64,000 nucleotides of DNA, taken from contig JAQFVV010000449.1 of assembly GCA_028023455.1 (NCBI GenBank), forward strand, positions 254,001-318,000. The letters run 5' to 3'. Every line of letters starts with the position of its first letter. Within the stretch, counting starts at the first letter, position 1. This DNA comes from Epiperipatus broadwayi. Taxonomy: Eukaryota; Onychophora; Udeonychophora; Euonychophora; Peripatidae. This document shows, piece by piece, positions 1-9,859 of this stretch. Below the pieces are notes generated by a model. That model saw nothing but the letters and a program-made list of their open reading frames with translations, ran no database searches and was not told the DNA's origin. The position numbers and the translations under genes are program-made.

Positions 1-500
1 GCATCTTGGGGATCATGCATCTTTTTCGCATGTCTTTGGTCATGTGTTTGTGTTTACACCCCTCCACAAAGTGTTAAAAGCAGATAGAAATCAGTCCCTA
101 CCTTACGTGAGAATGGTGAAGTGACACACTACATTAAATATTATTTATTAAGTGAGTAAAAGATTTACTTTTGAAATCTGAAAAATTCCCACATTTGAAA
201 AATCTTTGGTACTGAATGATTTTGGATTAATGGTTTTTACTGTATTTTAATTTTGAATATAAATCATGTATTTTTAAAACAAAGAATTTAGATGCTTTAT
301 TTCTGAGGAAAGTTTTAAAAAAAAATGAATGTACTGACGGAGAGTGATATATATATATTTTTTCCACTTTCCACTTTTATTGATTCTTTTTGCTTTATAA
401 AAGTTTAGAAAACATAATTTGATGTACTTTTATTCTTTATGAGTTGTTGAAGTGTCAATTATTTCAGTCAAAAATAATATGTGTATATTTTTTTGATCAG
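1..500. other. CARNMT1: CARNMT1 intron, left edge of window
   Basis: AT-rich sequence upstream of the first visible CARNMT1 exon, taken to be intron. It ends in a pyrimidine tract and AG at 499-500. I see no gene or repeat in it. Confidence 0.6.
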
Positions 501-679
501 ATGCAAAGGTGTTAAAATGTATAAGCTTCATCCTTGGGTTCATCAATATTGTAACAATCGTACTAGTGAAGATCAGATCCGTGCTATTTATTTTCCTGAC
601 GTGGACCCATCCGATCTTCCTCCGCACGCTCAGTTTTCTATGACAGCGGGTGATTTCCAAGAAGTTTATACAACGCCAA
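501..679 (+). CDS. CARNMT1: CARNMT1 exon (first of four in window): carnosine N-methyltransferase, partial
   Basis: Internal coding exon of an S-adenosylmethionine-dependent methyltransferase that, in known family members, methylates carnosine to anserine in cytosol and nucleus. The translation includes [13 protein letters not shown], then [13 protein letters not shown] and [12 protein letters not shown], which are hallmark blocks of the N2227/CARNMT1 family. The acceptor is TTTTTTGATCAG at 489-500 and the donor GTATGT starts at 680. The exon begins with the third base of a codon and ends with one base of the next (179 nt = 1+177+1). The ATG at 517 is internal: family homology (a Cys a few residues before MYKL) continues upstream through the acceptor, so the gene start and the N-terminal part of the SAM-binding fold lie left of the window. 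Confidence 0.93.
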
Positions 680-1018
680 GTATGTTTACTGTTTAGCTTA
701 TATATGCATATATATATTATTCTATATGTTTTTTTATTATCAGGATTATTGCTGAAAGATTGCAAATCCTAAATAAATAAAAAAAACAGTATGTAAAACG
801 TGAAATGTTCATAGAGAATAGACTGTTGCAAATTTCAGAGCTAATCTTTTCTACCGTTTTTATAAAGTAAATTTATTTCAGAAGAAATGAACTTATGGAA
901 CTTACATTTTATTAAACGTCATTACAAATCAATAGTCTATGTATGTTAGCTTAGAACCAAACAAATTACCGAATGAAGATGTTCTTCATTAACATTAAGG
1001 CAGAGAGAATCGGAAGGC

Positions 1019-1143
1019 AATGCTTAATAAATCCGAATCCTCTGCTGTCCTATTCCAATATCCCCAGACTTGTTTCTAGCCAGCTTTAATCTAGTCTGGA
1101 GATATTTGAATAGGACAACACCAGATAAGGAATTAAGTATTAC
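1019..1143. repeat. Foldback repeat, family B relic with two hammerhead half-motifs
   Basis: An inverted repeat whose arms (about 1019-1070 and 1095-1143) both contain TCCTATTCCAATATC-type sequence in opposite orientation. Each arm keeps the 3' half of the hammerhead segment: on the - strand GAAAC AAGTC TGGGG, and on the + strand CTAGTCTGGAG. The 5' core is absent. It is related to the fuller copy at 57721-57998. Confidence 0.6.
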
Positions 1144-2899
1144 TACCTGGCATTTATTGGTTACTAACGCTTACACTAAATGGCATAAATATCACTTGAG
1201 ACTAGGAGATATAAAGTTCTGAAGAAGATTGGTGGGGCAATCGAAACTGTAACCTGTAAAAAAAGGGTGGTAATAAAGCATTGTGTAACAGTAGTAAAGT
1301 GAATGGACAATTTAGTATTATATGACATAAATGTAGTGAGATTGAAAGAAATTGCTATTAGATAGCAAAAAGTGTGAGCAAAGATCAGATGATATCTTAT
1401 TGGTGAATCGGAAGATAATCAAATGAATATTTACTGTAATAAAGTGTGGTCGTGAGTATTTTATAAAATTTATATAATATAATAAATTAATTATGTATCC
1501 AGACTTTACCATGCATGGCCTTTATATATCCTTTTTATTTGTATTAAAGTTAATAATATAAAAAAATTGTTTGATAAAGGCATTGTATTAATACATTTGA
1601 TTGATGACAATATATGTGTATATATATAATTAAGAGGAATAAACCACCCTTCCTTCAGCTCTGGATAAATAGTACTTACTCTATGTGTTATCAAAGATTC
1701 AGGAGTAGAATGAGTTATATATACAAGACTATAAATAGATAAAATTATTGTAAGTTTAGTAAAATTTTCCATGTATATTTTTAATTACAGTTCCAATTAG
1801 GAAAATACACAGAAAATCTTATTCAACTTTCAGGAATTACAGCTGTAAAAACCAAAACATTTTCTGTTATAATTAGTTTTTATGAGAAAGGATTTTTTAC
1901 TTTTGGAAATATTTGAAAAATCGTATTACTTGAAACTTTCACACATATTAAGTGGTTTCGCCTGAACATCCTCCCTTATTTAAAAATTTAAGGGTAGTTA
2001 CGAGTTCCAGTTATGACTTATAGATGTCAGACTTACATAAGTATTGCTGGATGAAATGATTCAATTTGCCTATCCAGTTTTTAATTTGTTGCTTACTGGG
2101 TTCCATTTTAACTGAAAAATAAATTGAAAATCTCATTCAGTTTTCAATAATATTATATACATACACACACGTTTTATTTTCATAGGCTTAATTAGCATTT
2201 TTGATCTCATAATTTATATGTACATAATAGCTAAACAATTATTACTAATAAATTGACAATATTATTGGAAAACATTTTTGAAACATCTCAAAAGATGGCG
2301 CCACTACATTAAATTCATACAAGCTCATTTCAACCATTTCAGTAGTCTTTATTATAATAAATTCAAAGTAATTTTATTGAGAAATAAAATATATTTGAAT
2401 TGCTGCTATTTTGAATGTTTATATTAATTTAAATATACATATATATATATTTGTTGTATCAGTAATACTTCAAATATTCTTTTTAAAGAATAAAGTATTA
2501 ACATTAGGAGTTAAGTTCAGTAATTAAAAATAGATGCTTCTCAAAAAGCTTATGTTAAAATGTTTAAAACATAAAACTGCTATCTTTTTTTTTCCTCAAA
2601 ATTTACACAGTTTTAGAGTCATAATTCACAGAGTGGAAATAATATTCCAAAAACAGTTACTTCAATCCTCCTTTAGAGGCATCTGTTGGAAGCATACGAA
2701 TAAGCCACATGAGAAATCGTATGACGCATTGGTGTAAGATTAACATTCTCATTGATGTATGCAGTTTATATGAAAGTCTAAAAGCTTTTGAAAAAGTTGA
2801 AGATTTTATTATTAAAAGTGAGTGGTTCACACAACTTTAAAGATGTATGCAAAATAAGTAAAATATAAACCCAGATGCATTAAATCATTTGGATTTAAC

Positions 2900-3340
2900 A
2901 AGTGATCATTGTTTTACAGTTATTGCCATAGTGTTGCAAGAAATACTACAAGAGCTATCAAAATAAAATATAAAAAAAGGTAGGATTAAAGGCAAATAGT
3001 GAAAAGAATAAAGTTACATTCAGTGGATTTCAGAAAAAGGGGATGAAAAACAATAACATTGATAATAAATTAGAAGTTAAAAATTATAAATACTTTGGAC
3101 AAATATTGTTGGAAACATGATATATGAAAATAACCATCGAATTGAACTTGAATGGTCATAGAGGTTGCAATGCACAAAACAGATTGTGGGAAAATGTATA
3201 TTAGGATTGACAAGAGAGATCAAAAAATGGACGAGTCAACAAACAAGCATTGCTTATTTAAGAAGATGTAAAGAACCTGGGTTTAGGTATGATTTTAAGA
3301 AATGATGAGGTAGCTAACTGAAGTTCTAAATTTAATCCCA
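2900..3340 (+). mobile_element. Decayed non-LTR reverse transcriptase fragment
   Basis: Two short blocks resemble the segments of RTE-like LINE reverse transcriptases that follow the catalytic YxDD box. The first is VIAIVLQEILQELSK at about 2919, where such elements have ...LQ..L..LS..S. The second is KNYKYFGQILL at about 3079, where they have the (Y)KYLGQ(I/L) block. Stops and frameshifts break the frame throughout. The fragment lies sense within a CARNMT1 intron. Confidence 0.4.
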
Positions 3341-4085
3341 AAGTATGTTATATGATGGATAGACAAAATAAATAAGATTTTAGTGTGATATGGAAAAGCA
3401 AAACTCAATCCTTCAATTGGTGGTTATTTTCTTTGTTTTCCCCTAGTGGTAATTTGAGTTATTGTTCAACATTTGATTTTCATATTATAACTTTATATTA
3501 GAATTCTACAATGTATAGAATGGTTAAAAGCCTCATTGCTTTCATATTTTTTACTAAATTGTAATTTATAATTTTAAATTGTAAAAATCATATTCTGTCA
3601 ACTTAATTTTCATCTAAGTATCTTTTAATAGTATGTGCATCTTATCCACAGTATGGCTTCCTTATTATTTACAAGTAATTATTTTTGTAAGCCATTTTAA
3701 GAGTTGAAAGTAATTAATAAACGCAAAAATGGGAGGGGGAGAGGGATTATACTAATTGAAAATCATTCTATACAAAAATTAATAATGTTAGTATAAGTTA
3801 TAGGAATGATATACAGTTTACACTAGATGGCAGTAAGTTAACCCTAGATGGCAGTAAAGTAATCTGCTTTTGTCTTCTAGTAATGATAATACTTATGAAT
3901 ATAAAATTACTGTTTATTTTTTGACTCTTGCTGTTACATATTTGTTTTTAATTAAATTACAGTAATTGTACCAATCAAATTGATTCATAGTGTCTTCCAA
4001 AGTGCACTCTATAATCTTGTATTTTATTGAACTAGCGAAAAAATAAATAAATAGCATACTCACTTTGGTTACTGTATATGTATAT

Positions 4086-4263
4086 TAAACAGGCAAAATT
4101 CTCCATACAGTAGTGCCACCCTGTGCCAACCAGAGTAATCAATAGATGCCAGAAGACTTGTGCGTAAAATCCCCATCTAGTGCCTACTCAAGCCTTCTGG
4201 TATCCAGTGATTACTCTGGTTGGCACAGGGTGGCACTACTGTATGGAGAGTTTTGCCTGTTTA
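4086..4263. mobile_element. Family A foldback, short form without ribozyme
   Basis: A near-perfect inverted repeat. The left arm begins TAAACAGGCAAAA-TTCTCC and the right arm ends GGAGAGTTTTGCCTGTTTA; each arm is about 70 bp and includes GTGCCACCCTGTGCCAACC. The centre is short. The element resembles a palindromic MITE or a foldback derived from the longer family A element at 4426-4652. It is followed by ATAACAGTTATGTGCTAGC, which also follows the next copy. Confidence 0.8.
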
Positions 4264-4425
4264 ATAACAGTTATGTGCTAGCATAAGAGTTGGTGATCAT
4301 GTGATGTGTATATATATATTATAGACAATCACCTTCCCTTACATGCACAGACATTTAATCCGTTGTGTTTGACTTAAGATGTATAAGTATGTATGTTAAT
4401 TAGAAATAAATTCAAACTTCGAAAC

Positions 4426-4652
4426 TAAACAGGCAAAACTCTCCATACAGTATTGCCACCCTGTGCCAACCTGAGTAATCAATGGATGCCAGAAGGCTTG
4501 TGCATAAAATCCTCATCTAGTGCCTACTCATCCAATATCCCCAGACTAGTTTCTGGTTTGTAGCCTTCGTCAGTGAGGAGCCTTGGATTTGGGAGCACTG
4601 CACCTAGATCTTAGGATCTAATGCATACTGTAAGGAGAGTTTTGCCTGTTTA
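4426..4652. mobile_element. Family A element with hammerhead-like core
   Basis: It begins with the same TAAACAGGCAAAACTCTCC arm as the 4086 copy and ends GAGAGTTTTGCCTGTTTA. Between them is the segment carrying the hammerhead motif on the - strand. The trailing sequence at 4653-4695 repeats the trailing sequence of the 4086 copy (4264-4306) almost exactly. The two elements therefore form a direct pair within one CARNMT1 intron. Confidence 0.75.
4530..4588 (-). ncRNA. Hammerhead ribozyme candidate, family A, core intact
   Basis: Reading the - strand from 4588: ATCCAA, GGC, TCCTCA, CTGACGA (C3-A9 core, 4573-4567), then a stem II region, GAAA, the palindrome ACTAGT (4550-4545) as stem III, C17 at 4544, TGGGGA, TA, TTGGAT. 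TCCTCA pairs with TGGGGA (6 bp) and ATCCAA with TTGGAT (6 bp), which leaves a small internal loop in stem I. This is the type I architecture with a minimal stem III. Stem II is weak: its first position is A opposite A instead of G-C, with only two clear G-C pairs. The predicted cut is between 4544 and 4543. Confidence 0.6.
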
Positions 4653-4976
4653 ATAACAGTTATGTGCTAGCATAAGAGATGGTGATCATGTGATGTTTAG
4701 TGGCTTCGAAACTAGTTAGTATCTTGAATGTTAATATTTGTATATGAAGTTAGACTAACGTATCTGGCAGGAAGTTTCAAATATTTAAACTCCTGACTAA
4801 TATCTTTTTCATTAGTTCAACAACTTGCAAGATTATACAGTACATTGTAGAAGCATTGTGGATTAATTGATTATATATTTGCTTGCAGCATAATGCTTAA
4901 TCTTTATATAATTATATGTATATTTAAAATAAACTTAAAATACTTAATTATGCATGTCTATTTAAAATGTTTTTAG

Positions 4977-5090
4977 ATGCATGGGATTGTATTGCTACTA
5001 GTTTTTTTATCGACACAGCTCACAATATTATTTCATATATTGAAACGATATGGAATATTCTCAAACCCGGAGGTGTGTGGATAAATATGG
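4977..5090 (+). CDS. CARNMT1: CARNMT1 exon (second in window)
   Basis: Continues the methyltransferase. The translation runs [20 protein letters not shown] and then [18 protein letters not shown], the family block with the conserved [11 protein letters not shown] and LKPGGxWIN motifs, from the core of the Rossmann-like methyltransferase domain. The acceptor is TTTTTAG ending at 4976 and the donor GTAAGT starts at 5091. Frames join exactly: the single A from the previous exon plus AT gives Asn, and the last G joins the next exon as Gly (114 nt = 2+111+1). The 4.3-kb intron before it carries a LINE relic and two foldback repeats. Confidence 0.95.
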
Positions 5091-8000
5091 GTAAGTTAGA
5101 ATGAAAAATATTTATAAAGTTTTTATTAGATTTATTTATATTGTATTAATTCAGCAAGAAAAATAAATTAGATGATTTTTTTTTTATAAAAAAAAATATT
5201 TAATTGTCCACATAATTCATTAAGGTATTATAATTGTTGAAACAATTTTTTATTTATTTACTCTTTGGAAATTAATTACAGGAAAAATCATAACGGGAAA
5301 CAACGAACAAAATCAGTAGAATTATTTGCTCATAATTAACGGAATGAGCTTGCCACCAATAATTTAACAATCATCTGAATCGGCATTTCAGAATCCAATT
5401 AAAGTTTTTCAGCAACAAATACTATAGGCACAGTAGAGTATTCAAGAAGAACCAACTGTAATTATTAAACTTTCTGGCTGGTTTGAATTTATTGTTGTCC
5501 ATTTTTTACAAAAGATTTACTTTCCAACCAGCTCTGTTTCTGTGAGAGTTATAATCACCAGATCATTGGGGACATTTGTAGTTTGCATCGAAAGCTCTGT
5601 GAAAGAAGAAAATTTTGTTAACTTCCTGATGAAGTGTGAACTTATCTTCAATTGAACATTGTCGAACAAATTGCAGGTTTTGACAAATTTGATATTTTTT
5701 ACAGGTATTTTGTTTTGATATTAAGTCGTAGAGGATTCTTAAACCATACTTTTGTTTTGGAAAATAAAGAGCAATGCATTCATGATTATTAATGAGCAAT
5801 ATTAAAACATGATCAAAAACTTATCGATTATTGAAAAGCCTTTGATTGTGCGCATATTTTTAGACTTTTTACAGCGTAGGAAGTCTTTACAGAATTATTA
5901 TTAAAAGAATGGGGGGGGGGGCATCTTTTACTGTTTAATTTGTTAATTTGGTTAATTTTTTTTTTTTTGTTCTTTCTAAATTTTTATCTAAACACCAGCT
6001 GAGGGATAGTGCTAAGTGTGTGTATATATTCATATATGCATATAAAATAAGTATTATGTAGTAAAATGATATACCTGTAAAAGTAAATGTACGTGTGTGC
6101 TTGCTGAAGGCATACACATTATTTAAAAAACCACTTAGATTTATTAAATAGTTTTAAATAAAAGAGTAAATTAGCAGAGATATTAATCTTAGTTAAAGTA
6201 AAGAAAGCCACTGCAACATTGGAATGTTTAGTTCCCGATCAGATTTGATGATCATGAAAACGCATTGCTAAAAAGATAATTGGAATGTGAACTGCGCTAT
6301 CTGATCACAAGAATCGATTATGTGAAACTCTAGATATGGATCATCACATGGGCAGCTGATGGCCAATCAAAAGAGACATTCTACAACACCCAGGAGTGTA
6401 TGTAGAAGAACAAGAACAATGACTTGCTAGGTGAAGCTCTAGGAATGCAGTCATGTCATATGACGAATACTCCAGTCACCCCTCCTTTGCCTTAGCCTTG
6501 CGGAGAAGTTTATCTCCGGTCATATGAAAGTAAACTTAGGGACTCACAACAGGCCATATTGATCTATAATATTATTTTGTAAACCTTCAGGCCCATATAT
6601 TATGTTTCATGAGATATGTATATAGAGTATGAATTATAATGTATGTAATTGCTAATGATTTATTATCGTCATGTTTAACCTTCTGTAAATAAAACTTTGT
6701 TATTTTTAAATTACTTGCCGAGCCGTTTCACATTATTCTTAGTATTTCTTTATTTAATTGTGTTTGCAGTCCCGCAGACAATAGAGTGCTGCTGGATACA
6801 GCAGATAGAAAGTCTGTCTGCGTTCGGATTTTGTTTTAGTTTATAATTGTAATGGAAATGGCTCCCATTAAATATTAGTAATTGTTTCTGTTTTGTTTTC
6901 GAAGGATATTTAATGAGCTGATATTATTAGAGAAGTTATGCTCTTATTAGAAGAAAATTTTTATTTGAAATGTATTGAATAATTAATGAACTGCATTATT
7001 AATTATGTATAAATTACAAAAATAAATAAATAATAAAAATATATAATAGCTATTATAGAAAATGTAAATCAATAATTTTACATTAAAAGCCTTTTCAACA
7101 CATAACTGTTAATCTATTATTTCATACAGATGTTTAACATTTGACAAGGGCATAAAATCATGTGCTGAAAAAGGTTTTTAATGTATAATTTTTGATTTAT
7201 ATTTTATATAATAACTGTTATGTATATTTTTATTGTTTTTTATAATTTAAATGGAAAAAACAATATAATCGATTATCTTTTATTTCCATTTTTGATGATT
7301 ATTATATATATGTGCTATGCAATGTCATTCATATATCATTAAATACTTATTTTTGTTAGTTGGGGTCTGCTTTCGTGCATTTATATTTTTATTAATACAG
7401 AGGTCCTTGACTTTGTGATTTGTTTCTATTAAAAGACAACATTGAGTTCATGAAAAATTAATGCTGGTTTTTTCTAGAAATAAGATTTATAAAGTTAAAC
7501 CATTGGGATTAGAAAGAATAAATTGTTATATCTACTTTTATGTCATATTATACCAGCACCATCCCAATTTGCAACCCTTCAAAAGGTGATATATATATAT
7601 ATTGATATTCTGTACATAATTATATATTTTCGTTTTTACAGTTATTTTGCGATATATATATATATATTAAACTTTAAATCGGTTTCCAAATGTAATTTGC
7701 AGCCAAAGTTTAGGAAATCGATAGAATATTATCACAATTTGTTGTTATGGCAACCTCTGCAGATAAAAGATGGATTCCACCTTTTACTCTGTTCTAAACT
7801 TAAATAGACAAAAAGTGAAGTCACATAACTAACATTGAGATATATATATAATTTACATAAAATAAATGAAAAACTCTTTACTAATTGAAAACATACGTTT
7901 TGGGGTAGGAGAATGTTAAGTAAATTTATTTTAATTATTATTTAATTAAAGAACAAAAAATTGTCGATTTCTAAAAATAAAGACTTAATTACGATAGTTA

Positions 8001-8443
8001 TATAAGATTTATATATGGTCATTTTTTGTTCAGGTCAAATGACATTCAAACACTTAAATGATTAGTCTAGGATTTTTTTTTCTTTTTTTGTTATAAGTTA
8101 TTACTTTAAAAACAAATATTAATTTAACATTGATCAAACTCATTCTTAGATCTGAATAAGGATTAAGGTGAAAAGTTGTTTTTAAATAATTTTTTTTAAA
8201 AACTTTGTTATTAAATGTTAGTTGTTAAAACAAATATTTGAAAAAAATATAAATATTTATTTTGATTGCCTAAATTTATATATTTTGTATAGCAGTGATA
8301 TTCAGTAATAATGGTAATTATTTTACAGTACAGTAAAATTACAATTCAGCAGTAAGAGTGAAGTATATAAATTTTCCTGAGCTATGCAGAAAACTACATT
8401 GTAGGAAACATTTATTTAGAAGATATTTAATAGTAATAATAAA
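5091..8443. other. CARNMT1: CARNMT1 intron, left part
   Basis: Mostly AT-rich sequence with a G10 run near 5911 and (TA)n tracts near 7590-7670. A more GC-rich stretch at about 6190-6835 contains AATAAAACTTTGTTATTTTT near 6690 and a hairpin-prone GCAGACA...TGTCTGC pair near 6775-6825. It could be a decayed retroelement terminal region, but I see no terminal repeats to prove it. I see no gene here. Confidence 0.4.
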
Positions 8444-8584
8444 GTCAGATGTCACATGACTTATATATAGCTTGCATTTACCAATATGTAAACTGAAGAG
8501 CATGCTAACGCTCTAAACAAGCTTTTTTTTTTTTATTATTATGATAAATGCTACTACAAGAAAAGGCATTCAAATCATCTTTAT

Positions 8585-8650
8585 CTTAGATTGTCCCCAG
8601 ACCGGTTTCGATCTATGGGTCTCTTCAGTGAGGAGTTGGGACATTAGATT
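8585..8650 (-). ncRNA. Hammerhead ribozyme candidate, family D left arm, core intact
   Basis: On the - strand: GTCCCAACTCCTCA, then CTGAAGA (8628-8622; position 7 may be any base), stem II GACC-CATA-GATC with one mismatched pair, GAAA, the palindrome ACCGGT, C17, then TGGGGAC. All catalytic-core bases are present. Stem I is shorter than in sister copies because a GATGGGG stretch is missing. The element is antisense to CARNMT1. Confidence 0.6.
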
Positions 8651-8889
8651 CAAAAAAACCAATTCAAGCTATTATTATTACTATTATTATTTTGCTGTTG
8701 GGGCTTTGGCTAAATTAAATAGCTAAGCCTATTAATATATGGAGTATCTGAATTAAGTTCAGGCCCATATAATTTTTTCATTTGGAGAGCTGACTTTAAA
8801 GACATGCAGATGTCTAAAGGTTTAGATCTTCTTCTTGAGAATTATCTTTTAGATAAATGCTTAGCTTGAGTTGGTTTTTTGAATCTAAG

Positions 8890-8945
8890 GTCCCAACTCC
8901 TCACTGAAAAGACCCATAGGTCGAAACCGGTCTGGGGATGGGGAC
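8890..8945 (+). ncRNA. Hammerhead ribozyme relic, family D right arm (G8 mutated)
   Basis: The clearest secondary structure in the window. GTCCC (8890) pairs with GGGAC; TCCTCA (8898-8903) pairs with TGGGGA (8933-8938). The core is CTGAAAA (8904-8910). Stem II GACC-CATA-GGTC has four perfect pairs with canonical G-C at 10.1-11.1. Then come GAAA, stem III palindrome ACCGGT (8926-8931) and C17 at 8932. The invariant G8 of CTGANGA is A here, so this copy should be inactive. It is in the sense orientation within the CARNMT1 intron. Confidence 0.65.
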
Positions 8946-9090
8946 AATCTAAGATAAAGATGATTTGAATGCCCTCTCTTGTAGTAGCATTTATCATAAT
9001 AATAATAAAAAGCTTGTTTAGAGCGTTAGCATGCTCTTAAGTTTACATATTGGTAAATGCAAGCTATATATAAGTCATGTGACATCTGAC

Positions 9091-9466
9091 TTTTTATTAT
9101 TACTATTATTATTTTGCTGTTGGGGCTTTGGCTAAATTAAATGGCTAAGCCTATTAATATATGGAGTATCTGAATTAAGTTCAGGCCCATATAATTTTTT
9201 CAGTTGGAGAGCTGACTTTAAAGACATGCAGATGTCTAAAGGTTTAGATCTTCTTCTTGAGAATTACCTTTTAGATAAATGCTTAGCTTGAATTGGTTTT
9301 TGAATCTAATGTCCCAACTTCTCACTGAACAGACCCATAGGTCGAAACTGGTCTGGGGATGGGGACAATCTAAGATAAAGATGATTTGAATGCCTTCTCT
9401 TGTAGTAGCATTTATCATAATAATAATAATAAAAAAAGCTTGTTTAGAGCGTTGCATGCTCTTAAA
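9091..9466 (+). mobile_element. Tandem second copy of the family D unit
   Basis: A direct repeat of about 8672-9045, from GCTGTTGGGGCTTTGGC through the hammerhead segment to the TTATCATAATAATAATAA and AAGCTTGTTTAGAGCGTT stretch, with only scattered differences. It abuts the foldback at 8444-9090, so two same-strand hammerhead segments lie about 421 bp apart. The truncated far end lacks the terminal GTCAGATGTCACATGAC sequence. Confidence 0.8.
9311..9366 (+). ncRNA. Hammerhead ribozyme relic, tandem family D copy (G8 mutated)
   Basis: GTCCC at 9311, CTCA, core CTGAACA (9325-9331; G8 is C), stem II GACC-CATA-GGTC, GAAA, ACTGGT, C17 at 9353, TGGGGA, T, GGGGAC. The layout matches 8890-8945 base for base except for four substitutions by eye: one in stem I, the core change, G8 being C rather than A, and one breaking the stem III palindrome. 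It should be inactive. Confidence 0.6.
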
Positions 9467-9755
9467 TTTAGAAGATATTTGAAAATGTAATTCCTTAAAT
9501 GCTTAACGTTGAATCTAGTGGAATTTTGTTACGAATCTTGTCTGATATTTGGCATCTTATCTGCAAGGATATGGTAAATTCTCGAACAAATTAGATCCTT
9601 TGCAATTTTCTTGCTTTTTGGGTGTGTGTGTGTACTGTGTAGAAGTTATAAAATTATTTCTGAATTTATTCAATTGAGTAATATGAAAAATTATTTTTAA
9701 CATAAAAAATTATATACATTTGTAGTTTTGTAACAATATACCATTTTATATTTAG

Positions 9756-9859
9756 GTCCATTATTGTATCATTTCGCTGATATCCCAAACGAATCTTCAG
9801 TAGAATTAAGCTATGAAGAAGTCAAAAGTGTTATCATTCAAAGTGGATTTGTATTCTTG
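9756..9859 (+). CDS. CARNMT1: CARNMT1 exon (third in window)
   Basis: Continues the methyltransferase. The translation is [20 protein letters not shown] followed by [15 protein letters not shown], matching the family block GPLLYHF...ELSYE.(V/I)K..(I/V)...GF. The acceptor TATATTTAG ends at 9755 and the donor GTAATT starts at 9860. The split glycine codon G|GT is completed from the previous exon, and the exon ends in phase 0 (104 nt = 2+102). The 4.7-kb intron before it contains the inverted and tandem hammerhead-bearing repeat at 8444-9466. Confidence 0.94.

Larger units (their letters stand above)
8444..9090. mobile_element. Family D foldback with a hammerhead segment in each arm
   Basis: A long inverted repeat. 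The left arm 8444-8670 starts GTCAGATGTCACATGAC and the right arm 8863-9090 ends in its complement; the arms are about 227 bp and closely matched. The central 190 bp includes GCTGTTGGGGCTTTGGC and an internal ATATGG.../...CCATAT pairing. Each arm carries the hammerhead segment, - strand in the left arm and + strand in the right. It lies in a CARNMT1 intron, so nascent transcripts could form a long duplex. Confidence 0.85.

Noticed and set aside
430-765. 111-codon open frame on the - strand opposite the first CARNMT1 exon
   Set aside because: It is the antisense shadow of a recognised exon with splice sites and family homology on the + strand.
5330-5800. Possible piggyBac-like transposase relic on the - strand (YFPKQKYGLRI near 5760)
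   Set aside because: One short resemblance to the YxPKKPxKxGxK block only; no catalytic aspartates, no flanking TTAA-type ends, and stops follow soon.
6190-6835. Solo LTR
   Set aside because: It is more GC-rich, with an AATAAA and a hairpin, but I found no TG...CA terminal pair with target duplication, no primer-binding site and no second copy in the window.
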